A stretch of DNA of 64,000 nucleotides from Chelonoidis abingdonii (lineage: Eukaryota; Chordata; Testudines; Testudinidae), in NCBI RefSeq assembly GCF_003597395.2, contig NC_133778.1, forward strand, positions 22,449,590-22,513,589, in the 5' to 3' direction. Position numbers and translations under genes: made by a program. The notes beneath the pieces are model-generated. The model did not search any database. It was not told the DNA's origin and was given only the letters and a program-made list of their open reading frames with translations. Positions within the stretch are counted from its first letter, which is position 1. Every line of letters starts with the position of its first letter. Positions 1 through 11,080 of the stretch are shown here, one piece after another.

Positions 1-102
1 CTGTCGTTTTGCTTTATGTTTGTATAGGACCTAGCACAATGGGATCCTGGTCATTACTTTGGGTTTGTAGACACTATTACAATAGAAATAATAGTAAATA
101 GC
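1..102 (+). repeat. L2/MIR-type retroposon 3' tail, cut by window edge
   Basis: The sequence has the tail shared by amniote L2 LINEs and MIR SINEs: a GTTTGTATAGGACCTAGCACAATGG-like block (here GACCTAGCACAATGGGATCC), then TCCTGG and an AATAATAG-like A/T-rich end. The 5' part lies outside the window. The same tail occurs in forward orientation at 37400-37506 and 60330-60462, and reversed at 5700, 30650 and 38255. Confidence 0.6.
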
Positions 103-646
103 ACACCCTATGCAACTCTTTGCCCATTTGAAGGACTGAAGTGCAGCTGAAAGAATGTTGATGTTCTGGAATATTTGGATGAGTGTCTCTTCAATTCTTG
201 TTTCTAGAGCCAGAGGTGGCCAGTCATAATAAGAAAGCTTGTTCTTGAGAAACAGCCAGCCTAACTCAAGCAATTTGACTAGTAAGAATTAGCAGTGAGA
301 CTTCTGGATGCTTATGTGAACCTGAACACTGAATCATGTGATGTCTTCCCATTTCTAACACTGAGCATACCCAAGCAGTTAATATTGTGGACTCCACCTC
401 AGACCTCATTATTGCTTTCTTTTCCTGTTGCTCTCAATGAGACAAATCCTTGCCTGGGGTAAAATGGCACTCCACTAACTTCGTTGGGGCTACCCCACTT
501 TCTGCCAGCTGAGGATCTGGTCTGAAGTGTACATTTCTGAGAGAAAGATGGTGTACTGAGTTGTAGTGTGGGAATCCTTGATTTTGCCTGAAATATGCTA
601 TACTGGTAATGTATTTAAAAAAAAAAACAATTTAAAATACCAGTAA
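103..646. other. No recognised feature
   Basis: Ordinary AT-rich DNA. The 80-residue minus-strand frame at 31-273 overlaps the L2 tail and resembles no family I know. I see no splice-flanked exon, RNA gene or repeat boundary. Confidence 0.5.
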
Positions 647-654
647 CTTCTCAG

Positions 655-825
655 AGAGACAAGGTGGGTGAGGTAATATCTTTTATTGGACCAACTTCCA
701 CAGAACTCTTCTCCTTGTCTCTCTCACCAAGAGTAGCTGATCCAAAAAAAGATATGATCTCAGCCACCTTGTCTGTCTTTCTACTATTCTGGGACCAACG
801 CAGCTACAACAATACTGCATAGGAC
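655..825 (+). mobile_element. Penelope-like fold-back unit
   Basis: An inverted arm at about 657-693 pairs with 738-774 at 32 of 37 positions. It is followed by a forward 3' end with GGGACCAACGCAGCTACAAC, which matches an abundant chelonian and crocodilian repeat ending in a GACCAACACGGCTACAAC-like sequence. CTTCTCAG at 647-654 recurs at 826-833, which is consistent with an 8-bp target duplication. The layout (inverted 5' arm plus complete 3' end) is the same as the unit at 34695. Assignment to Penelope-like elements rests on recalled family sequence, not on any encoded protein. The hammerhead-type core seen in the other unit is not recognisable here. Confidence 0.55.
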
Positions 826-833
826 CTTCTCAG

Positions 834-2760
834 TCCTCTGAGTTTTCACATGACCCTATCATGTTAGGCACTCAAATGTCACTGAAGGTCACCTGACTCT
901 TGTGGTAGGCTCCCTTGACAATGCCTCTACAAAGCGTGGTGAAGCTATTGTCATGCTATCCAATCGCCGAGTCAATGTTGGAAAGTTTTTAAGAGCTGAC
1001 ACCATACAGGATAATTAAAAAATGTATCAGCTCTCAAATTAGCTAGTGTTTGTACCTGCTTGTAAAATAGATTAATGCAAGCATACTACTACATCACTCA
1101 CTACACAGGGGCTGCATAACGGGCCATACGCTGCCCACACTGCAGAGACACACTAATGCATGGACATTCCAAGGCTGTGCTTCATCCCTTCTCAACCAGT
1201 GCTTTGGTTTGTTTACTTTCTGCTTTTGTAGGACACTTTAAAGATAGGGGTCAGTTCCCCAGCTGCTGTAAATCCACATAGCCCCATTGACTTCAATGGA
1301 CCCAGGCTGCTTTATATTAAATGAGGAACTAGCCTTATACTCGCAATATGCTCTCTGATATAAAGCATTAATTATTTAAAATATGGACTCTTTCCCTGCC
1401 ATTAGTGATACTGTAATCAAGCTTCTGTCAGTTACTTAACCTTCACTATCATGCCCTGCCTGCTCCTTTAGGGTTTTACATGTTTTGGGGGAAGGTCCTG
1501 CTAGCAAAACAGTTTACTCATGAGCTACTGGTATTACACATCATCAAGTTATTCATGCAATAGTGTTTTCTCAGCCTTTCTTTATCCTCTACTGTGTTCA
1601 ATAGAACTACTCATATGTTTAAAGCTATGCGTATGGGTCTGTGTTTGCAGGATCGGGGCCTTAGTATGCAATGTTATTGGGCAATAATCTTATGGTGTAA
1701 CCACAAACCTCGATTGTCTGTTTAATATCTCAGATGTTTCAATTTGCATTTCATTAAAACTTGGCAAAAGGTTATCAACTCAGATCCAAAATTCTCACAA
1801 AAATTGTTCTAATATGTAAAGTAAGTTTTGATTTATGGAGTGACAAAAATGTAAATTTCTAAGCATTTTAGATAATTTTTATTGCCAAAGTTTAGACTAA
1901 ACTGACATTTTAAAAAAAATGCAATGTTCTGTTCTTTATTGTGGAGTAAAGACTTTGGAAATTGAAATTTTTACCCACATTTACAAATAATTTTTCCTAG
2001 GAAATATAGAATATGTCTCTACTTATGATATCAAGAGGAATTTCTATAGTAAGTAAGAATAATGTTAATATGAAGAATGCAAAAGGGGTGGTATTTTTAC
2101 TGTAGCAGAGCTGTCTGTGAAATGCTCTGTAACAATATTTAATATTCCCACAGAAATTGCCCTTGAAATTATCACTGAATACACAGTATTTATTTCAAAG
2201 GGCTTATGTATTATAAAATTTGACAAAGCATTATTATGTAATATATACATAATATTTCAAAAAATACCTTTCCATTCATTGAAGAGGATTTACTTTGACT
2301 AATAAGAATAGATTTACTACTTATTATGTTTACTGTTGAAAATTGAAATTAATGGGATGTATACAGCATATATATAATTAAAATTTTAAACAAGGAATAT
2401 ACAACAGCATCCTATTCTATGCACATCATATTGAGTAGAAGATATTGCACAGTAAGATTGAGGTTGCTACATCATCCTAAGTGTTAACATTGTACTGGGA
2501 TCAACCTAGATATTAATTTCACTAAACATTATTTTCTATTTCTATTTATAGATTTATCTCTTTATTTGGGGAATGCAGGAAAATTAGTCATCTTTTAAGG
2601 GAAGCAACAGATGATGCCTGAAGAAGGCCTGAACAAATTAAAACAGCCTTTGCAAAGGGTATTTCACAAAGGAGGCACCTCAGATAGGTCCTTGAGCCAA
2701 GACACTAAATACTCTAGAATTTAATTTAATAAATGTACATGACATCCACAACTGGACGTC
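834..2760. other. AT-rich DNA with two short palindromic-repeat remnants
   Basis: Two remnants of the dispersed CCCATTGACTTCAATGGG family are visible: a nearly intact core at about 1282-1300 and a half-copy ending GTTTGCAGGATCGGGGCC at about 1643-1661. The rest is AT-rich with short open frames on both strands at 2065-2302 that overlap and resemble nothing known. Confidence 0.45.
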
Positions 2761-3414
2761 GGGGTGCAGTTAGCGAGAATGAAGTCTGCATAAAGAGATG
2801 AAAAGCCTGGCTGGACAGTAGCTGTCAACCTGTGAAAACGCAGGTGTGATGATTCTTGGGGTACCGAGGAACTGAGCGTTATCTTGTTACCTCTCACCTC
2901 TAGCAAGAGGGAATCTGTCCTGTAGTGACTTGAGAACTAACTCCTCAGCACCACCAGCCTTTCAGCCACTTAAGCTGGGCTATGCCAGCCCTGTCTCCAC
3001 AGGTTGCAGGTTAACAATAGGTGCACCCCAGTCCTTGAGTCCTTTTGAAGCATTTCCCTGTGATATCTAGCCCCTAACAATGGTTACTCACAGAAATCCC
3101 AGATCCTCTACCTGCAAAGGACCACTGTACCTCAGTTTACCAGTTTTACCTTATACAGGAGCAGTGGCTGAACACACAGCACTTCTGAGCACTTATAATA
3201 AATCAAAAATAGGTTTATTTAAGAAAGAATGGAGAAGTAACTAGAAATGAGAGAGTGATGGAAAAAATGGTTGCAATACACAGCAAAATCATAAAATGTG
3301 AATTAGGGCCTACTCTTATTAATAGTTACTTTTCATAGCTAATGAAGTAGGTTCCTTCCCCGGCAAAGTTCTGTTGCAGAGTTGGTGGTTTTACAGGAAC
3401 TAGGATACAACTTT
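2761..3414. other. Possible degenerate LTR-type repeat
   Basis: This stretch includes an AATAAATC / AGGTTTATTTAAG segment near 3200-3225 that resembles parts of turtle LTR retrotransposons. I could find neither termini nor a target duplication. It borders the CR1 copy that starts near 3450. Confidence 0.25.
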
Positions 3415-3460
3415 TCACAAAATGACAAGATGTCTCCTCAGTGAAGGGATCCAGAGTGAA

Positions 3461-4085
3461 TTCAAACTGGAACAGGTGCAGAGAAGGGCTACTAGGATGA
3501 TCCGAGGAATAAAAATCTGTCTTATGAGAGGAGTCTCAAAGAGCCTGGCTTGTTTTGCCTAACTAAAGAAGACTGAAAGGAGATTTGATTGCTTTCTATA
3601 AACAGGGGCGGCTCTAGGTATTTTGCTGCCCCAAGCACTGCAGGCAGGGTGCCTTTGGCGGCTTGCCTGTAGGAGGTCCCTGGTCCCACAGATTCAGTGG
3701 CCTGTCTGCGGGAGGGCTGCCGAAGCCGCAGGACCAGCAGACCCTCTGCAGGCAAGCCACCGAAGGCAACCTGCCTGCCGCCCTTGCAGCTACCAGCAGG
3801 GTGCCCCCCGTGGCTTGCCGCCCCAGGCACGTGCTTGGAGTGCTGGTGCCTGGAGCCACCCCTGTCTATAAATACATCAGAAGGGAGGCATAGGAGTTAT
3901 TTATGTTAAGCCAAACAAATGGCTATAAACTGGCCATCGTTAAGTTTAGGTTTGATATTAGATGAAGGTTTCTCACCCTCAGAGGAGTGAAGTTCTGGAA
4001 CAGCCTTCCCAGGGGAGCAGTGGGGGCAAAAAACCTCACTGGCTTCAAGGCTGAGCTTGATAAGTTTATGGAGGGGATGGTATGA
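3461..4085 (+). pseudogene. CR1 ORF2 C-terminal fragment, broken
   Basis: Codons from about 3466 read KLEQVQRRATRMIRG, the conserved CR1 ORF2 segment just beyond the reverse-transcriptase catalytic core. After the MITE insertion, the 3960-4080 region reads a degenerate form of the family's C-terminal motif (FWNSLPRGAV, then FKAELDKFMEGM). The frame is interrupted by the 262-bp insertion, frameshifts and stops. The homologous region on the minus strand at 15041-15428 shares LERSQRRATKMIRG. Catalytic residues are not included, so no activity is possible from this copy. Confidence 0.85.
3603..3864 (+). mobile_element. GC-rich hAT MITE (CAGGGGCGGCTC family), copy 1
   Basis: The termini CAGGGGCGGCTC and GAGCCACCCCTG are inverted repeats, and the element is flanked by a perfect 8-bp duplication TCTATAAA (3595-3602 and 3865-3872), the hAT signature. 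It is non-autonomous and much more GC-rich than its surroundings. The open frames on both strands inside it are composition effects. It inserted into a pre-existing CR1 copy. The element at 16559-16805 is the same family in the opposite orientation. Confidence 0.92.
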
Positions 4086-4524
4086 TGAGACAGTCTGCTA
4101 TGGCATACTGCTGATCTGTGACTGCTAGCAGCAAAAATCTCCAATGGCCAGTGATGGGACACTAGATGAGCAGGGTTCTGAGTTACTATGGAGAATTCTT
4201 TCCCAGGTATCTGGCTGGTGGGTCTTGCCCACATGCTCAAGACCTAACTGACTGCCATATTTGGGGGTCAGGTAGAAATTTCCCCCAGGTCACATTGGCA
4301 GAGATTCTGGAGGGTTTTGGCCTTCCTCTGCAGAATGGGGTATGGGTCACTTGCAGGTTTAAACAAGTGTAAATGGTGGATTTTCTGTAACTTAAAGTCT
4401 ATAAATCATGATTTGAGGACTTCTGTAACTCAGGAACAGGTGGGTGAGGTTCTGTGGCCTGCGATGTGCAGGAGGTCAGACTAGATGATCATGATGGTCC
4501 CTTTTGGGACTATGAGTCTATGAT

Positions 4525-5345
4525 AGTGCCCTTCCGCGCTCTGTGTGATACTAAACCAGTCTTTTGTCTATCTATAGGTGGGCTGATTGTCTGATGTTCT
4601 TTTTTTTTTTTTTACCTCCAAGTGGCTGCAGTTATTTGCAGTTGTCTCTGATGGTTTTACACTGAGTCTTGGAATGGAGCAAGGCTAGACAATTGAGCCT
4701 TGCTTTGTATCACTGGCTAACCAGGGTCTGGTGATAACTCCTTCCTGCTTGAATAGGCCATCACCAAGTCATATTATCCAGTGGTGACTACTCCAAGTCC
4801 AGAAACCAGACTTTGAGCATAGATGCATTATTCCTTAATTATTACCTGTGCATACATCTCACAATTATTATGAATCTTGAGAAGTTACAAACTTTCTGTA
4901 GATACCACTCATGTTACTCTTTATGACTAAATATACCACAAGACCTATATTTGGTGTAGAGAGTTTGTCAGGTCTGAGATGAGAGTTGCTTCCAAAGAAC
5001 AGCGGGACCTTTGTCAAGGACCCTCCATGTCACTGCAGGCCACCTTGACAAATGAACAGATACACTGTGTGTACAGTAAGTGGCAGTGTATATAGACAAT
5101 GAAGAAAAAAGAGCTGAAAGAAATTCCCTTGACAAACAATAGTGCCAGCTATGAAGGCATGGGGGAAAATTCTAGCCCCATTTGTATTCAATGGCAAAAT
5201 TCCCACTGAGTTCAGTGGGCCCAGGATTTCACTCTTGAATTATCTTTTCCTCCAAAACCAAAAATAAATGCTACTCCTCTTTGAGAAATACATTCCATTA
5301 TGCTTATTTTATTTAAGTTTTAAAAAATTAAACTGACTTAAGCAC
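4525..5345. other. No clear feature; one palindrome remnant
   Basis: AT-rich sequence with a T run at about 4601-4613. An imperfect palindrome at about 5165-5240 resembles the CCCATTGACTTCAATGGG family. No gene is visible. Confidence 0.4.
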
Positions 5346-5465
5346 CCATCCTGCAAAGAATTATGCCTGTGCTTAACCTCATGCATTGTGAATAGTCCCA
5401 TTGAACACAACAGTGCATAAAGTTAAGAATGTGCGATAACTTAGTTTTTACAAGATCAGTGCCTA
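5346..5465. repeat. Short palindromic MITE (CCCATTGAC family)
   Basis: The two halves are imperfect inverted copies around a TCCCATTGAACACA centre. The left half begins CATCCTGCAAAG and the right half ends near CAAGATCAGTGCC, as in related copies at 7983, 55694, 56940 and 62307. Divergent and non-coding. Confidence 0.5.
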
Positions 5466-5699
5466 ATACTTAGTCTTATGCAATAAAGTCCCTGTTTACT
5501 TGGAAAGAAGAATATGAAAGAATCGTTGGTACCACTCAACTGACATTCCCCCCCCCCCATTATTATTAATAGTAACATTACATTTAGTAAAACACATGAA
5601 AGCCCCCCCAGTGTGACCAATATGTTCAGAAGAGAAGTGTCCTTTGTCAGCTCAGTTTCTGTCAGGGCCAGCAGCTTGATCTTCTGCATTGTTATGTAT

Positions 5700-5790
5700 T
5701 ACTGATTATTTAACATGTATATTGTGGTAGTGCCAAAACAGCACAATGGCGTCCCAGTGGGGTAGGTGCTCTACAACACGTAATAGTACC
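5700..5790 (-). repeat. L2/MIR-type 3' tail, reversed
   Basis: The segment ATTGTGGTAGTGCC...CACAATGGCG...GGTGCTCTACAACA is the reverse complement of the L2/MIR tail seen at 60380-60450. Short and diverged. Confidence 0.45.
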
Positions 5791-6488
5791 CTGACTGTCG
5801 TTAATTTAGATCTCAAGAAAATCTTTCACATCAAAATTAGAAAAGTGATACCTCTTTCCAGCTAACATTATATGTAGTTTTCCCTAGGGGAAAAAAAAAA
5901 TGCTAGAAAAAAATGTAAATACATAATTTACAAAACAAAAACCCTGAAATTTAAATTTAATTTTCAGAATTTCCTTTCAAATATCCAAAATATTAAGATA
6001 AGTTTTCCATACAGTTCTGCTTTGTTGCTGTTTATATACATAAAACAGGTGGGGGTGAGGTGTCTCTCTTGTCTACAATCACATTAATTAATAGTCTGAA
6101 TTTTGCTAGTTGCATCATCTTGAGTATCTTTTTCTACCAAAGCATCTTCTATTGTGATGTTAATTTTAAATCTGGTTAAATTTTGACATTTCATGCAATT
6201 TAACCAGCTACAACCCATCCAACTAAGTGCATTGTTCTGGAGGGAAAATATAATGTAGTATGGATTTGTTCCTTTTTATTGTTATATAGGGAAAAATACA
6301 TAAATGGGATACTTTGCAAAAATTCTTTTAATTAGATCAACTCATAGTATAAGTCCCAAGGGGCCAAACCGTGCTGACTTTACCCATTGGCACTGTTCAC
6401 CTGCATAAGGCCTGAAGAATTTGATTCAGATATGCCCCATATTTGTTAATTAAATAGCTGTCCGTTTGTATTTTGTATTAATACTGAC
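5791..6488. other. AT-rich DNA, no recognised feature
   Basis: Contains A-rich runs near 5888-5900 and otherwise unique-looking AT-rich sequence. No open frame of note. Confidence 0.4.
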
Positions 6489-6834
6489 TAGAGCTGTTTA
6501 CCTGCGGCAGAAAATTTTGACTTTTCAAAATTTCTCTCTATTCCCAACTGGAGCAAAAAAAGTTGAAATGCTAATTCACAAACAGAAAACATCTGAAGTT
6601 TTCAATTCAGAAGGGCTGAAACAGAAACATTGACATTTTCAGTTGAAGATAAAATTTCATTTTGAATTGATATCGTTTTGACTTGAAATGAGATTTTTGT
6701 CTTTTTGATTCTCCCAATCAGGTAATCAAATTTTTTTTGTCAAAATTGACACTTGTCCATCGAAAATGTCAAGTGTGAAAAACTAGGCTGTCTAATGAGA
6801 AAGCTGATCAATCAAAAAATGCTAATCAGCTCTA
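6489..6834. repeat. AT-rich palindromic MITE (TAGAGCT family), copy 1
   Basis: Termini TAGAGCTG (6489-6496) and CAGCTCTA (6827-6834) are perfect 8-bp inverted repeats. The interior is rich in AAAATTTTGAC / GTCAAAATT blocks in both orientations. Related copies: 18346-18758, 45226-45594, and partial ones near 15835, 20780 and 23630. The superfamily is uncertain because no clean target duplication could be defined. Confidence 0.55.
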
Positions 6835-7982
6835 ATGCAGACACTCTGAAACACAAGAAGCCCAAACACAAATAGAGATGGGTGCTGTTAAAAGGACCTA
6901 GGAAAGCAGAGGCAGAATAGTCTCCATGGGGGAGTTGTTATTGTTTCTAGTTCTATTGCTTTTAATCTGGGTGCAGCATCCCCAGAGAGGTTTATTTCAG
7001 TCCAGTGGTTAGCATAGATCAGAACAGGAGAGGAAGCCCCCCATTTTTATAGTTGTCATCACAGATTTCAATGTGATGTGGCACCATATCAGTTTGGGGT
7101 GACAGAATGCAGCAAGAGCAGCAAGAGGAGGGGAATGGGGACAAGAGGAGAAATGTACACAAAATCAGTTCTGTCCCCAGGTAGATCTATGGTGCTGATA
7201 TTCCCCACTCCTATTTCTATTAATCCATTATTTGGACTTCTCCAGAAAAAAACAATATATATATATATAAAACAGAGAAAGAAAGAGGCCTAGGGGTTTC
7301 TCCTCTGGAAATGTCTGAAATACTAGATGCTTTTTCGTGCATTTTAAAAGATTTCAGACATTAGAAAATTTAGACTGAAAGCAAAGTCTATGTGTTTTGT
7401 GGCATTCACCTGCCTTTCCCTCCAGAAGGGAGAGGGTAACAGCAGGAATTGGGGGTCATCTCCTTACTCATTTTACCAAGGAAGAAAGAGGAAGAAATCA
7501 AGCTCCAGAAGAGAAGAGATGGATAGGTCTCATCCAAGCCTCTCCTATCTCCTTCCCCCAGCAGGGGCTGCTGCTCCACCTACTGGTGCTAAAGGTTGGG
7601 ATCTCTGGATGGTTCTTAATCAGGCTGCTCCTACTTCACAGTCTCCTATGTGGTGGATGCTCACTTGATCACCAGAGGGCTGGGGAGCAGAACTTTCTCA
7701 AGTGAAGGAGCAGCATGGAAGTTTTGCTGATCTCCCTCCGAATTTTGAAGACATGTTGAGTTTTGAAGAACAGCTGTTCTAGTTAGTACAAGGAAAGAGA
7801 ATCCATTTAAAAATTGTATGTGTATATATGGTGCGTGTGTGTACTGTCCTCTCTCTCTCTCTCTCTGTGATATGGAGAATTAGGAAGGGAATCATTTTTA
7901 TTTTATTAGCAAAAAGATAAAGAATGATCAAACCCTCACACACACACACACATACAAATTGCAGCAATACATTATTGCATGG
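6835..7982. other. Unassigned sequence with simple repeats
   Basis: Holds a short TA tract at 7256-7270, a CT tract at 7848-7866 and a CA tract at 7936-7952. Open frames at 7078-7293 and 7390-7705 have no recognisable domain; two of them overlap in different frames, which argues against coding. Confidence 0.4.
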
Positions 7983-8105
7983 AGCCCAATACTGCAAACA
8001 CTTATGCCTGAAATTAAGCAAGTGAATATGAGTACTACCACTGACATCAACAGAGCTACTCAGATGCTTAAACACACGAATAAGTGTTCGCAGGATTGGG
8101 GCTGT
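7983..8105. repeat. Short palindromic MITE (CCCATTGAC family)
   Basis: The left half CCAATACTGCAAACACTTATG mirrors the right half ending AATAAGTGTTCGCAGGATTGG, with a central CACTGACATCAACAGAG. The inverted ends are the family hallmark. Confidence 0.6.
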
Positions 8106-9830
8106 GATCTGTAAAAGTAAAGTTCAACTTTCACTGACACACAAATCACAACTAGAATTTCTTATGTGCAACAGAGAAAAAACAATCTCTCAAACCCTAG
8201 TCTGTCTAGCTTTTTCCCATATAAACGGGCTTTATTGCTAAATCTCCTTTATTACTTTTTTGAGCCTGTGAACAAAAATATTACATTAGGTAGCCTTCTT
8301 ACATGTGATCTGCTTAAAGGAAAAAGTATTTTCAAAAACTTAAAAATCTTGTGTCTTAGTTACTAATGGGTGAAAACTAGAACCTCAGATAAAATTTCAG
8401 GGACTTCAGCTTTTAAATCCAGGCATATAAACCCATGACTTCTGGTTCCAGGTCTGATCCAAAACCAGAAGAGGCCTATTTTTCCATTTGGGTTTAGGCA
8501 TGACAGAAATCCCATGATATCAACCTATCTTATGAGATTTTGTCCTAGGTGTGCTTAAAATCTCATAAATAAGGGTTATGAGATTTCAGCTTCATTGAAT
8601 CTGAACCTGAACCAAAATTGTAGCTGCAATTTGAACTCAAACACCAAACCTTTGCCTAAATCTAATCCAAATCTACGTACTACTTCCTTGGTTCACCTCT
8701 AAACGATTCGTAACATGAGTGTGAGGTTTAGATACAAGATAATTTAATAAATCAATTGCATGTGATAATGCACCCAGTTACAGCTGTCCAAACTGATAAT
8801 CTATCAGTATGGACATTTCACTATGATTTGGTGATGTCTTTGTCAGCATATGGTGAGTACTGCAAGCTGAATTATTGTTTGCATTATTTCATAAACAAAA
8901 GAATTACAGTTTTAAGAAAGATTAGCATGCTTTCCCCTATATTTGCGTTAATTATAAGTACACTGTATCCAAGTACTGATATAACTTTATTGTATAGAAG
9001 TCTTCAAGAAAAACAGTATTTTTGTGAAAGATGATTGTAGTTTCAATAGCAACTCCCTCTTATTACTTAAAAAACATATATTTAGCCAGATACCATGAAC
9101 ACTAAGTTTAGTTTTCTTGGCAGCACTTCAACCATCTCTTTTATAATCTTTGTATTTAACATCCCAAATAAGCCATAATTCGCTGGACATTCTGAGCAGT
9201 GACTATACATATCCTGTGTTTTAACATAAAAGTATAAAATTACAGAGATTTGATCAATTATTTTCAAAAATGTAAATGCATTGAAATGGTGTAGAAGAGA
9301 ACCACATTGGTCTTCATTACATCTGAAATCAAAAATTGCTGGGAACCAGGAAAGAAAATGTCTGACAAGAACTGGTTCTTGGATGCGGGGGGGCGAATAG
9401 CTTTCCTCCTTGCTGCACTGAATGAATTCAAAAGAAAGTGGCTAATGTAGCATTTCTTAATAACAAACCTATGGTGCTTCGTACTCTTTCATCTTTAAAA
9501 TTACAAATGTAATTTTGTACTCTGTTTTATCACAGGATTACTTGAACCTATGCTTCTCTTTATCTCGGACAGCATACGTAGCCCCCACTACTGAAATTGA
9601 GTGGCCATCTATTTCCAGAGTTATCCAAATCAAAGAGTGTGGTAAACTTCATGTTCTCTTCCATTAAGATCTTTTCATCCATTCAGGCAGAGTTGGAAGG
9701 AATTATGGAAAAATGTTGGGCATTGCGCTTGATCAAATGTGTTTATTATTTTCCCTCCTGTCTCCTTCACAAAGGAGAATGTTTTAAAGACACCATCTTC
9801 TTTGAATCCTTTCAAGAGCTAGGTTTTTGT
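8106..9830. other. No recognised feature
   Basis: AT-rich sequence. The open frames at 8756-9034, 9082-9267 and 9597-9992 show no known domain, and the last runs into the transposon at 9833. Confidence 0.4.
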
Positions 9831-9960
9831 CAGGGCTCATCTACACTTACCGGGGGATCGACACATGGTGATCGATGCATCAGCGGTCAATTTAGTGGGT
9901 CTAGTGAAGACTCACTAAATCGACTGCAGATTGCTCTGCTGTCAACTTCTGCACTCCACC

Positions 9961-10166
9961 CAGGAGCGGCGCCAGGGTTTTTGGCGCCCTAGGCGGCGGT
10001 CCTTCCGCACTCCAGGTCATTGGTGGCAATTCTGCAGTGGTGGGGGGGGTCCTTCCACGCTCCTGGTCTTCGGGGCACTTTGGCGGTGGGTCCCGGAGTG
10101 AGTGAAGGACCCGCTGCAGAATTGCCGACGACAACCTAGGTCGCCTAAATGGAAGCATCGGTCCTG
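9961..10166. mobile_element. hAT MITE (CAGGAGCGGCG), nested
   Basis: A 206-bp GC-rich insertion flanked by a perfect 8-bp duplication ACTCCACC (9953-9960 and 10167-10174). It begins CAGGAGCGGCGCCAGGG and ends GGTCCTG; the ends have decayed, but the chelonian family begins with a related sequence. The open frames here (9901-10229, minus) are artefacts of GC-rich composition. Confidence 0.8.
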
Positions 10167-10278
10167 ACTCCACCTGAATGAGAAGTGCAAGGGAAGTTGA
10201 CAGGAGAGTGTCTCCTGCCGACGTTGCATAGTGTGGGCCCTGTAGTAAGTAGATCTAAGTACGTCGACTTCAGCTATA

Positions 10279-11012
10279 TGATAGACCCAGGCCAGTTGGG
10301 TACAACAAAGTAGTAGAAGGCAGATGTACTGGCCACTGGATTAGCAGTTTTCTGTTTCCTGACTGACCAGAGCAGGGGCTGCTCCAGGCTAATGAGAACA
10401 CCTGACTCTAATTAACCTGCAAAGAGTCAGGTGAAGCCATTAAGCTAATGTGAACATCTGACTCTAATTAAAGCCCTTTTTGATACTATAAAAGGGCTCA
10501 CTCCAGTCAGGCTGAAGAGATCCAGAGGGATCCAGAGGAGAGGAAGTGTGGCTGAAGGGCTGGTTAATGAAGACACCCTCAAGCCATGGGTAAGGTAAGG
10601 GTGAAGAAGAGAGAAGCTTGAGAGCTGTGGGGAAGTGGCCCAGGGAGATGTAGCAACTCTGGCAGTGAAAGGTTGGCTGCTGCCATTAGGGTCCCTGGGC
10701 TGGAATCCGGAGTAGAGGGCAGGCCCGGATTCCCCCCAACCCACCACTACAGAAACACCTCCTTGGAGGGGAAGTCTGCCCCTGTCAGGACAGGAGGCTA
10801 AACTCTCCAGAAACAAGCCCTATGGACAACAGAGACTGTGGGAGTTCTCTCACCAACCTCCTTGCTGCCTTATGATGAAAAGGGCTCAGTAGACTGTAAC
10901 CCTGTCCCTAGAGAGAGAAGGGCTACATGGAGGGTCACAGTGAGCCACTGAGGCTGGCATAAACTGCCTAGAAGTGTGGGACCCACGGAGACAAGGTCGG
11001 AGCTCTGCCACA
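10279..11012 (+). mobile_element. Probable solo LTR inserted in the MITE
   Basis: A 734-bp segment separates the two arms of the Harbinger-like MITE. It starts TGATAGACCC and ends TGCCACA, so it has TG...CA termini. The flanks TATA/TATG suggest a degenerate 4-bp duplication; an alternative reading is ATATG on both sides with edges shifted by two bases. A strong TATA box, TATAAAAG, lies at 10487-10494. Upstream of it are two 27-bp direct repeats (10388-10414 and 10444-10470), as often seen in a U3 region. No retroviral coding sequence is adjacent, so recombination to a solo LTR is the simplest reading. Confidence 0.65.
10388..10470 (+). promoter_or_regulatory. Direct repeats and hairpin upstream of LTR TATA box
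   Basis: Two 27-bp copies begin GCTAATG and end CTCTAATTA, differ at two positions and lie 56 bp apart. CACCTGACTC (10400-10409) in the first copy is perfectly complementary to GAGTCAGGTG (10425-10434) in the spacer. The TATA box is 17 bp downstream of the second copy. The arrangement resembles U3 enhancer repeats, but function is inferred. Confidence 0.5.
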
Positions 11013-11080
11013 TATGTTATTCATTTAGCTGAAGTTGCATAACTTAGATCGCTCTCCTTCATAGTGTAGACAAGGCCTCA

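Larger units (their letters stand above)
3450..4524 (+). mobile_element. CR1 LINE, 5'-truncated, plus strand, with nested MITE
   Basis: CR1 non-LTR retrotransposon copy, 5'-truncated as is usual for this family. It holds the C-terminal end of ORF2, a long 3' UTR and the diagnostic chelonian 3' end (GTCAGACTAGATGATCATGA, then GACTATGAGTCTATGA) at about 4472-4522. A 262-bp hAT MITE with a perfect target duplication splits it at 3603-3864. Excluding the insertion, about 800 bp remain. The minus-strand copy at 48769 carries the same 3' end reversed. Confidence 0.9.
9833..11077. mobile_element. Harbinger-like palindromic MITE carrying two later insertions
   Basis: Inverted ends GGGCTCATCTACACT (9833-9847) and AGTGTAGACAAGGCC (11063-11077) match at 12 of 15 positions and are flanked by a 3-bp TCA duplication (9830-9832 and 11078-11080). 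That is close to the TWA duplications of PIF/Harbinger elements. Internal arms (CGATCGACAC and CTTAGATCG-like blocks) are also inverted. Two insertions account for most of the length: a hAT MITE (9961-10166) and a probable solo LTR (10279-11012). Without these and their target duplications, the host is only about 300 bp. The TTA-flanked element at 29231 has related ends. Confidence 0.75.
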
